Below, piece after piece: positions 52,810-59,177 of a DNA stretch of 59,177 nt. Numbering within the stretch: the stretch's first letter is position 1; each line of letters opens with the position of its first letter. Source of the DNA: JAVBLV01 sp031553195 (GTDB lineage Bacteria; Bacteroidota; Bacteroidia; Bacteroidales; P3). The translations under genes and the position numbers were made by a program. The stretch lies in contig JAVBLV010000071.1 in assembly GCA_031553195.1 (NCBI GenBank), positions 1-59,177 on the forward strand, given 5' to 3'. Under the pieces are notes generated by a model that saw nothing but the letters and a program-made list of their open reading frames with translations, ran no database searches and had not been told where the DNA came from.

Positions 52810-52871
52810 TTGAGAATGGGGGAGTGGAAAATAGAAAATGATTCTTGAATAAATAAGTATTTCTTATAAAG

Positions 52872-53753
52872 ATGGAAGTAAACATCATTAAAGTTGATGG
52901 AAAACCGATTGAAAAATTGATAGAGACGGTTAGTTTAGCTGTAGGAACTTTATACAAACCTAAGGCTATAAGAAGAGAAGCAGATGCAGAAGCTTATAAA
53001 ATAGAAAAAATAAAGGAAGCTGAAGCTAAAGGAATGATAATTACTGCAAATGCAGAAATAGAAATTGCTATGCGAGCTAAAGAGAGATTTGTGTTGCAAG
53101 AAGTTAATAGACAAATTAACATTGAGGATATTGTAGATAAAGCTGCCCTTCATTTAAAAGAAATTGTCTCAGATAATCCCGTGGATGTTGATTGGCGAAC
53201 AAGATTCTTTTTAAAGGCGCAAGATATTTCTAATGAAGAAGTGAAAGAGATTTGGGCTAAAATACTTGCAAACGAAGTCGCTAATCCGGGTAATATTAGC
53301 CTTAGAACGCTTGATGTTTTGAGTAATTTAAGTAAAAAAGAGGCAAAGCTATTTCATAAAATTGCGGGTATTTCATTTTTTGGGCGTTCCGTTTTAAAAA
53401 TTAGCAATGAACCTTCTTTTGATGAATTTGGGATAACTTTTGATGATTTATTAACTTTAAAATCAATAGGATTGATACATAATAGTGATTCTATTGGTAT
53501 CGTTTATAAAAGAAATTTACAAATTCAAGGTACTCTTATGGCATTTGGAAATAAAACTCTTTTAATGAACAAAGAGGGGCACGATGAATACTTATTTAAT
53601 CAAGTATGCTTTACGTCAACAGCAGAAGAATTAGTAAGAACATTGGACATAGAATATGACTATGCTTATTTAGATTATTTTATTTCGGAAAAAACTAAAG
53701 AAGGCTACTTGTTTAAAGAGATTAAAGATGGTGATTATATCAGATGGGATTAA
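52872..53753 (+). CDS. DUF2806-like protein
   Basis: 293 residues. The N-terminal third is a charged helix likely to form a coiled coil (RREADAEAYKIEKIKEAEAK). The middle has DVDWRTRFFLKAQDISNEEV and EIWAKILANEVANPGNISLR, then TLDVLSNLSKKEAKLFHKIA, a pattern I associate with DUF2806 proteins of unknown function. Base use is more AT-rich than in its neighbours, and it sits between ileS and a transporter, so recent acquisition is possible. Confidence 0.55.
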   Translation: MEVNIIKVDGKPIEKLIETVSLAVGTLYKPKAIRREADAEAYKIEKIKEAEAKGMIITANAEIEIAMRAKERFVLQEVNRQINIEDIVDKAALHLKEIVSDNPVDVDWRTRFFLKAQDISNEEVKEIWAKILANEVANPGNISLRTLDVLSNLSKKEAKLFHKIAGISFFGRSVLKISNEPSFDEFGITFDDLLTLKSIGLIHNSDSIGIVYKRNLQIQGTLMAFGNKTLLMNKEGHDEYLFNQVCFTSTAEELVRTLDIEYDYAYLDYFISEKTKEGYLFKEIKDGDYIRWD

Positions 53754-53822
53754 TTGTCTACTTTTGGGAATATTCAGAAATTCTCAAAACCCGCTCCGGT
53801 TCTACTTACTTGTATTTATGAT

Positions 53823-54656
53823 ATGACATTACTTACATTTACTTTGATTCTTTTGTTTGGAGCCTATTTGGCCGGTTTGCTCGGATCGCTCACAGGCTTG
53901 GGCGGCGGGGTAGTGATAATCCCTCTGTTATCCCTGGCATTTCAGTTTGATATACGATACGCTATAGGAGCCGCTTTGGTGGCTTCCATTGCTACATCTT
54001 CCGGTTCGGCAAGCGCTTATGTTAAAGAAGGAATCACCAATATCAGGTTGGGAATGTTTCTGGAAATTGCCACCACAATCGGAGCGGTAATCGGAGCCAT
54101 CATTGCTGTTTTTATGCCGGTTAATGCAATTGCTATTATTTTTGGCGGCGTATTATTATTTTCTGCTGCAATAACTATCAGGAAAAAAACAGATCATGTA
54201 GAAGTGAATGGCAGTAGGCTTGCCGAGAGACTGAAATTAAACGGCTCATATCCAAGTAAGAAAGGAATGATCGATTATAAAACAACCCATGTAATAGGCG
54301 GGTTCTCGATCATGTCGGCGGCAGGTGTTTTGTCCGGCTTACTAGGCATAGGTTCGGGCGCATTAAAGGTACTGGCCATGGATAAAGCCATGAAAATACC
54401 TTTCAGAGTCAGCGCCACTACAAGTAATTTTATGGTTGGGGTTACAGCCGCGGCAAGCGCCGTAGTTTACCTGCAAAGAGGTTATATAGATCCGGGCATT
54501 GCATTTCCCGTTATGGCCGGAGTATTGGCCGGAGCCATTACAGGAACAAAATTGCTCATGCATATCCATGTTAAGTGGTTGCGTATTATCTTCAGTATTG
54601 CTATTTCGTTAGTTGCGTTGCAAATGATACATAATGGTTTCAACCATAAATTTTAA
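53823..54656 (+). CDS. TauE/SafE-family sulfite exporter (TSUP)
   Basis: 277 residues from MTLLTFTLIL; the frame is open 23 codons upstream from a TTG. A transporter of about eight helices. The glycine-rich GSLTGLGGGVVIIPLLSLAF (residues ~24-43) and the second-half repeat LSGLLGIGSGALKVLAMDKA are the paired TSUP signatures. These export sulfite, sulfoacetate or related anions. The DUF1634 gene follows after 4 bp, a standard pair. Confidence 0.92.
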   Translation: MTLLTFTLILLFGAYLAGLLGSLTGLGGGVVIIPLLSLAFQFDIRYAIGAALVASIATSSGSASAYVKEGITNIRLGMFLEIATTIGAVIGAIIAVFMPVNAIAIIFGGVLLFSAAITIRKKTDHVEVNGSRLAERLKLNGSYPSKKGMIDYKTTHVIGGFSIMSAAGVLSGLLGIGSGALKVLAMDKAMKIPFRVSATTSNFMVGVTAAASAVVYLQRGYIDPGIAFPVMAGVLAGAITGTKLLMHIHVKWLRIIFSIAISLVALQMIHNGFNHKF

Positions 54657-54660
54657 ACAG

Positions 54661-55059
54661 ATGAAAAGAAAATCCATCAAGACGTTAACAGATAAGGATA
54701 TGGAATTGCTTATCGGCTGGTTTCTGAGGCTGGGAGTTGTTACAGCTTGTATTGTTGCTGTTATGGGAGGCATTATTTATCTTTATGAACATGGCATGGA
54801 GTTGGTTCCTGATTACAAAACGTTCAAAGGCGAACCGGTATCATTTACTACATTTTCCGGCATCATAAAAGGATTGGTATCAGGAAATCCGGCCAACATT
54901 ATCCAAATGGGTGTGGTATTGCTTATCGTAACCCCCGTTTTAAGAATCGTATTATCCTTATTTTCGTTTGCAGTCCAGAAAGACAAACTTTATGTTTGTA
55001 TTACTCTTATTGTTTTATTTGTCATTTTGTTCAGCATGTTCAGCGGGGCAAGATTGTGA
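54661..55059 (+). CDS. DUF1634 membrane protein, TSUP partner
   Basis: 132 residues with three transmembrane helices (about residues 20-40, 80-105 and 110-128). KDMELLIGWFLRLGVVTACI and MGVVLLIVTPVLRIVLSLFS match DUF1634, which accompanies TauE/SafE exporters in many genomes. Its stop overlaps the ATG of the next frame (TGATG), indicating coupled translation. Confidence 0.88.
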   Translation: MKRKSIKTLTDKDMELLIGWFLRLGVVTACIVAVMGGIIYLYEHGMELVPDYKTFKGEPVSFTTFSGIIKGLVSGNPANIIQMGVVLLIVTPVLRIVLSLFSFAVQKDKLYVCITLIVLFVILFSMFSGARL

Positions 55060-55214
55060 TGAATTTCCATAGCAATTTAGAAAACCATATGAAATGTGGC
55101 TTTGGCAAATACGGCCGTTGCAATGTAGGCAAAACCTATGTTTGTAAAGAGGGTCCCGTATTTACCACCTCACAGTTAGCAAATTACAAAATGAATATTA
55201 ATACACAAAAATAA
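55059..55214 (+). CDS. 2Fe-2S-type C-terminal fragment, 51 residues
   Basis: MNFHSNLENHMKCGFGKY, then GRCNVGKTYVCKEGPVFT. This closely follows the C-terminal iron-sulfur module of the PyrK/AsrB/hydrogenase-gamma flavoprotein family (usual form ERNMKCGIGKCGRC ... YVCKDGPVF). Only this tail is present: the FAD and NAD domains are missing, and one cluster ligand is Tyr instead of Cys. It overlaps the DUF1634 stop by TGATG. Either a remnant of a sulfite reductase-like gene or a small protein in its own right. Confidence 0.5.
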   Translation: MNFHSNLENHMKCGFGKYGRCNVGKTYVCKEGPVFTTSQLANYKMNINTQK

Positions 55215-55234
55215 AATATTAAAAAATTCACTTT

Positions 55235-55684
55235 ATGTTTACGAAAGTTATTTCTCACCGCCTTGTAAAAAACGAAGATCTTAATCATCATAGAACACTA
55301 TTTGCCGGCCGTTGCGCCGAATGGGTGGTTGAGTCCGGTTTTATTGCCTTGGCTAATTATTTAGATCCTCATAATATTGTGTGTTTGAAAATGCATGGAC
55401 TGGAGTTTCTGCATCCCATTCACGCCGGGGATGTTCTGCGTTTTGAGAGCATGCTGGTATTGGCGCGCCGGAGTACGGTCGACGTCTTTGTACGGGTTCA
55501 TTTGCAAAAAAATTCCGAAATGATTTTTTGCGAAGGTTTCTTGACTTTCTGTCATGTGGATGAAAATGCCCGTCCCGTTCCGCATAATTTAAGCGTTGTT
55601 GCTGAAACAGACGAGGAAAAAGAGTTGCAAGAAAAAGCCCAAAAGCTTTCATATAGAGATAAAAACGCGGAAAGTAAGAAATAA
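55235..55684 (+). CDS. Acyl-CoA thioesterase (hotdog fold)
   Basis: 149 residues. The 4HBT/YciA-like core is visible: DLNHHRTLFAGRCAEWVVES (about residues 13-32) contains the Asn/His and the Gly of the CoA-binding turn, followed by LEFLHPIHAGDVLRFESMLV and TVDVFVRVHLQ. It hydrolyses acyl-CoA; chain preference is unknown. The charged C-terminal tail is long for the family. Confidence 0.88.
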   Translation: MFTKVISHRLVKNEDLNHHRTLFAGRCAEWVVESGFIALANYLDPHNIVCLKMHGLEFLHPIHAGDVLRFESMLVLARRSTVDVFVRVHLQKNSEMIFCEGFLTFCHVDENARPVPHNLSVVAETDEEKELQEKAQKLSYRDKNAESKK

Positions 55685-55760
55685 AACCGAATGTCGCGCG
55701 ACATTTTTGGTATATTCAAATACCGGTTTTTCAAGTTCAACATTTTAAATAAATCGATTT

Positions 55761-56420
55761 ATGGAGTTTGTACAGTATTTTATTGATTTTATATTACATA
55801 TAGATGTGCATTTGGCTGCTTTGATAGCCCGGTACGGAGTGTGGATCTATGCTATTTTATTTATAATTATCTTTTGCGAGACGGGCTTGGTGGTTACTCC
55901 TTTTTTGCCCGGCGATTCGCTTTTGTTTGTAGCAGGAGCGCTTGCTTCGGTCGGCTCCAATCATATTAATGTGCATTTAATGTTGATTTTATTGATTGTT
56001 GCCGCTATTTTAGGCGATGCAGTCAATTACACTATTGGTAAATTTTTTGGCGAAAGGTTGTTTAGTAATCCGAATTCCAAAATTTTTAAACAAAGTTATT
56101 TGAAGAAAACGCATGCCTTTTATGAAAAACATGGCGGGAAAACTATTATTTTAGCCCGTTTTGTACCTATTATCCGTACGTTTGCCCCTTTTGTGGCGGG
56201 AATGGGAAGTATGAGTTATAAACGTTTTGCAAGCTTCAATGTCGTAGGCGGTATTGCATGGGTGAGCATTTTCTTATATGCGGGGTACTTTTTTGGAGAG
56301 TTGGAATTTGTAAAACGCAACTTAAGTATGCTGATATTTGCCATTATATTCATCTCTATTATCCCGGCTGTTATCGAAGTATTACGCAATAAATTTAAAA
56401 CCAGTAAACAAAAAATTTAG
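55761..56420 (+). CDS. DedA-family membrane protein
   Basis: 219 residues. The conserved IIFCETGLVVTPFLPGDSLL and the later RFVPIIRTFAPFVAGMGSMS are the DedA/VTT signatures, the second carrying the re-entrant loop Arg. These inner-membrane proteins are linked to phospholipid carrier recycling and envelope homeostasis. The strong terminator at 56453-56506 follows. Confidence 0.95.
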   Translation: MEFVQYFIDFILHIDVHLAALIARYGVWIYAILFIIIFCETGLVVTPFLPGDSLLFVAGALASVGSNHINVHLMLILLIVAAILGDAVNYTIGKFFGERLFSNPNSKIFKQSYLKKTHAFYEKHGGKTIILARFVPIIRTFAPFVAGMGSMSYKRFASFNVVGGIAWVSIFLYAGYFFGELEFVKRNLSMLIFAIIFISIIPAVIEVLRNKFKTSKQKI

Positions 56421-56452
56421 AAAAACGGCCAAGCTCTGAGATAGCAAAGTAC

Positions 56453-56506
56453 GAATCAGGAAGTAATCTATTTAATTTGAGAAGATTACTTCCGGATTCA
56501 TTTTTT
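56453..56506 (+). terminator. Terminator after the DedA gene
   Basis: A 17-bp stem with one mismatch (GAATCAGGAAGTAATCT with AGATTACTTCCGGATTC) and a 13-nt loop, then a T-run at 56501-56506. It separates the convergent DedA and NDH-2 genes. Confidence 0.88.
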
Positions 56507-56558
56507 CGAAAGTGGCAAAAATTCGTATGGTTAGTTCGAAAAGGCGGGTTATTATCAT

Positions 56559-57836
56559 TTAAGAGGGAAGTTCCTCAATGTTTTTCTTCTCCTTTCCCGC
56601 ATCAAAAATAAGGCGCAACGATTGATCATAGGTGAAGTAGTTATATACCCAGTTGATGAAAATAAGAAAGCGGTTTTTTACGCCTAAAATAAGCATTAAA
56701 TGTAAAAACATAAATGCCATCCATGCCATCCAACCTTGCAGACGGATCGGAGGCCTTTTTAAATCAGCTACAGCCAGGTTCCTGCCTATGGTTGACATTA
56801 TTCCTTTATCGATATAATGAAATTCGTATTGAAATAATTTTTTTGATAAAAGGTTTTTAGCCAGATTATCGGCTTGCGCATTTGCAACAGCCGCCAGTTG
56901 AGGATGTCCCTGAGGATATTCTTCGGTTTGCATAAATGCAATATCTCCAATAGCAAATACATTTTCCAGATTTTCTACTCTGTTATATAGATCCACTTTT
57001 AAACGGTTTCCCTTGGTAATTATGCTTTTGTCAATGCCTTCCGGTAAGGATCCGACTACGCCCGCCGACCATATCAACGTAGCGGCGGAAATAGATTCCC
57101 CATTGTTAAGAATTACATTTTTCCCATCATAAGATTGGATAGTATTTCCTAAAATCATTTCGACATCTAAGCGTTTCAGGTATTCATAGGCTTTTTTAGA
57201 AGATTTTTTACTCATGTTTTTTAATGGCGACGGTACATTATCGACCATGTAGATTTTCATTTGTTTAAAGTCAATCTCCGGAAAATCTTTGGGTAATACG
57301 TAATGCCTCATGTCCGATATAGCCCCTGATATTTCGACGCCTGTAGCGCCTGCTCCCGCCACTACTATGTTCAATAATTGACGCTGTTCCTCTCCCGTAT
57401 GCGCATACAAAGCCTTTTCAAAACATTTTAATAAATGGTTTTGTAATTGAATGGCATCAAAGGTTGATTTCAATCCGAAAGCATGTGTTTCGAAGTCCTT
57501 GTTTCCAAAATAATTGGAGTCGGTTCCCGTTGCAATTACTAACAGATCATATGTCAATTCAAAATCGGCTGCGACGACAATTTGTCGTTGAGTATCTATG
57601 CGTTCCACTTCGCCCATTCGAACGTGTATATTTTTACTTTTTTGCAAAACACGGCGCAAAGGAAATGAAATATCGCTGGCGTCCAATCCCCCTGTCGCTA
57701 CCTGATAAAGCAATGGTTGAAATTGATGATGATTTAAGCGGTCAATTAAAGTAACGCTATATTTTTTCTTATTACTTAACTTACGCGCCAAATGCAAACC
57801 TGCAAACCCCCCGCCGATAATAACTATCTTTTTCAT
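56559..57836 (-). CDS. ndh: Type II NADH dehydrogenase (NDH-2)
   Basis: A 425-residue membrane-attached flavoenzyme that passes electrons from NADH to quinone without proton pumping. The FAD-binding GGGFAGLHLARKL (residues 8-20) and NAD-binding IVVAGAGATGVEISGAISDM (about 156-175) Rossmann motifs are intact. FAIGDIAFMQTEEYPQGHPQ, then AAVANAQADNLAKNL, is the FAD-contacting stretch. The C-terminal helices (WMAFMFLHLMLILG) attach to the membrane. Confidence 0.94.
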   Translation of the reverse strand: MKKIVIIGGGFAGLHLARKLSNKKKYSVTLIDRLNHHQFQPLLYQVATGGLDASDISFPLRRVLQKSKNIHVRMGEVERIDTQRQIVVAADFELTYDLLVIATGTDSNYFGNKDFETHAFGLKSTFDAIQLQNHLLKCFEKALYAHTGEEQRQLLNIVVAGAGATGVEISGAISDMRHYVLPKDFPEIDFKQMKIYMVDNVPSPLKNMSKKSSKKAYEYLKRLDVEMILGNTIQSYDGKNVILNNGESISAATLIWSAGVVGSLPEGIDKSIITKGNRLKVDLYNRVENLENVFAIGDIAFMQTEEYPQGHPQLAAVANAQADNLAKNLLSKKLFQYEFHYIDKGIMSTIGRNLAVADLKRPPIRLQGWMAWMAFMFLHLMLILGVKNRFLIFINWVYNYFTYDQSLRLIFDAGKEKKNIEELPS

Positions 57837-58819
57837 GCTTCGTTTGGTAAAATGAAATTATAATAAAATAAAAAGATCAAAATAAAAGTTGCATATTGTT
57901 TCAGATGAACAAGATAATCAAATGAAAGCGACAAAATAAACAGAACCTTTGCAATAGACCAACTAAAACCTCTTTCGTTTGCCGATAAAACATTAAAACC
58001 ATGAATAGCTAATAAAGTTCATTATTTATGTATTGATAACGTGCAATGAAATATTAGAAATAGGAAGAATGATCATTCTCATAAAAATATTGCAAAATGC
58101 AAAGATAAGCCTAAAGTAAATACGTAGGAGAAAATTGATAAATTAGAAAATAATTTTGTAATTCAAAGAAATATTTTTGTAATTTAGCAACCGGAAACGA
58201 AGTATTTGATTCCAAAACTAAAATTCTTTTAAAACCTGTGAATGCTCAAAGATTCATAAGGCTAATTACTCAGAAATCCAGACAAAAAATTACGAAAATA
58301 TCTAACTTTTTCCGTAACTTTTTCAACTATTTTTACTTAAAAGCGATCGTTTCTGATTCCAAAAATTTTCGACGTTTATGCTATGCAAGCGATTTTTTGT
58401 TTGTGGTAGGTAAAAACAACTTTGATGATTTTGTCCCTTTTTAGGCTGCTTAAGCTAAAAAGTAACATAAGAAGAGAATTTTAAAAGGGATTGGAAAGCC
58501 TTGCCAGCTTTACAAATCACTAAAAAAGCCTTCTTTGCTGGTTATAAATGCAAGGTTAATAGCGGGAACTATTGACAAGAATTATAAACCAAAAATTACA
58601 AAAAAGGCATAACAAAGGTACAATTAATGTTAACAAAATACGATAGGTCTAATGCATAACACGAGAGTTTTGTTTGTGGGATCGCGTAAGCAGAAAACAA
58701 AATAGCGCTGCCAAGCTATTTCCATAAGCTTTGTAGTGTGAGATAATTTGATAAAAATAATTTAATAAAATACAAAAATAGAAAATTTACTGAGTTCGAA
58801 TAACTCGATATTCAATGTT
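57837..58819. other. Long intergenic region, no certain gene
   Basis: Nearly 1 kb of AT-rich DNA. There is a -7-like TAATTTTG at 58151-58158. The GTG-started open frame at 58238-58444 is Phe/Lys/Arg-rich and unconvincing. The final ~50 bp appear to encode an N-terminal extension of the next peptide without a standard start codon. Confidence 0.5.
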
Positions 58820-59002
58820 ATGACTACCGAAGAAATGAATCAAATTAATGGTGGCTGGAAATTATTTGGTAAGGAAACAGAGCAAGGAATAGCTTTTTCA
58901 GATGCAAATGGCTGTATTGGTTATCACGCTGTTGAAAAAAGTTATTTTTTAGATATTTGTTATAAAAAAGAGGATGTAGATATTATTGTGGATTGCCCAT
59001 AA
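58820..59002 (+). CDS. Candidate double-glycine leader peptide (RiPP/bacteriocin-like)
   Basis: 60 codons from the ATG. MTTEEMNQINGGW has the Bacteroidetes leader pattern (EEM..I.GG) processed by peptidase-containing exporters. Cleavage after Gly12 would release a 48-residue product with three Cys. The same frame continues upstream to a stop at 58766 with leader-like sequence (KIENLLSSNNSIFNV) but lacks an ATG/GTG/TTG there, so the leader may have lost its start. No exporter or modification enzyme is in view. An IS630-type transposase follows. Confidence 0.5.
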   Translation: MTTEEMNQINGGWKLFGKETEQGIAFSDANGCIGYHAVEKSYFLDICYKKEDVDIIVDCP

Positions 59003-59098
59003 AAGCTATTGCCAAATTAAATTTTATCATATACTTACTAGTGTCTCGTCAATAGTATAATGTCGCTAATAATTCTTATCTTTGTCGAAAAAACAGCC

Positions 59099-59177
59099 AT
59101 GGTAAGATATCACGTAACATTAACAGCAGAAGAACGCGAATCCTTAGAATTGATAGCAAGCAAAGGTTCACACAAGA
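59099..59177 (+). mobile_element. IS630-family transposase, 5' part cut by window edge
   Basis: An open frame from the ATG at 59099 to the edge reads MVRYHVTLTAEERESLELIA then SKGSHK, the usual N terminus of IS630/Tc1-like transposases in Bacteroidetes. The sequence before it (about 59035-59060, containing AGTGTCTCGTCAATAG) is a plausible left end of the element. These insert at TA and the rest lies outside the window. Confidence 0.7.

Noticed and set aside
58238..58444. 68-codon frame starting GTG
   Set aside because: Phe/Lys/Asn-rich, no recognisable domain, no clear ribosome site. Treated as noise despite a -7-like motif upstream.
1..59177. tRNA, rRNA, CRISPR arrays or riboswitches
   Set aside because: Intergenic regions were read for cloverleaf arms, regularly spaced repeats and known riboswitch cores. 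None was convincing. A covariance-model search would settle it.

Overview
The window is a stretch of an AT-rich chromosome from a member of the Bacteroidetes, most likely the order Bacteroidales. The evidence is: two proteins with C-terminal type IX secretion (T9SS) sorting domains; gldH, ricT and holB in a row; a TonB-dependent receptor-type barrel; DUF4290 directly upstream of murA; a MurA with Asp at the usual Cys position; and many promoter elements of the Bacteroidetes form TAnnTTTG. Genus cannot be fixed from this sequence alone. No rRNA, tRNA or CRISPR array was seen.

Layout. 1-4800: a Fic protein, alaS, and a higBA toxin-antitoxin pair wedged against the alaS 3' end, followed by a decayed second copy of that 3' end. 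4970-12200: a DUF418 membrane protein, a T9SS protein with a fresh internal duplication, DUF4290-murA, and another T9SS protein. 12500-24700: methylmalonyl-CoA mutase, pyridoxamine kinase, dapD, an MscS channel, a lipoprotein, mscL, a TolC-type protein, a beta-propeller protein and an ECF sigma/anti-sigma pair. 24800-39900, all on the minus strand: a MATE exporter, a PurF paralogue, a glycosyltransferase, an outer-membrane barrel, PBP1A, gldH, ricT, holB, nadD and a small secreted protein. 40285-48550, plus strand: radical SAM, DUF421, hutI, tex, a decayed and an intact copy of a small outer-membrane barrel, coaD and a flavin reductase. 48900-57800: ileS carrying an inserted endonuclease, DUF2806, a TauE/DUF1634 pair with a coupled iron-sulfur fragment, a thioesterase, DedA and NDH-2. 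58800-end: a candidate double-glycine peptide and the first codons of an IS630-type transposase.

Most genes are housekeeping: two tRNA ligases, peptidoglycan and lysine synthesis, CoA and NAD synthesis, histidine breakdown, osmotic channels and envelope proteins. The unusual content is mobile or repeat-derived. (1) ileS (48916-52809) contains an in-frame insertion of about 502 bp bounded by near-perfect C-rich inverted repeats. It encodes a DUF559/Vsr-like endonuclease domain with its active-site residues intact, and the synthetase is still open from end to end. (2) The same C-rich repeat family occurs as leader units that end at, or within a few bases of, the start codons of unrelated genes (15382, 43582, 46757). 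(3) A separate ~165 bp palindromic MITE-like family is present in six copies. (4) higBA sits between two copies of the alaS 3' end, like an integrated module that rebuilt its target. Item 1 together with item 2 is the best candidate for an undescribed system: an endonuclease-bearing, hairpin-ended element that can live inside an essential gene as a tolerated protein insertion.
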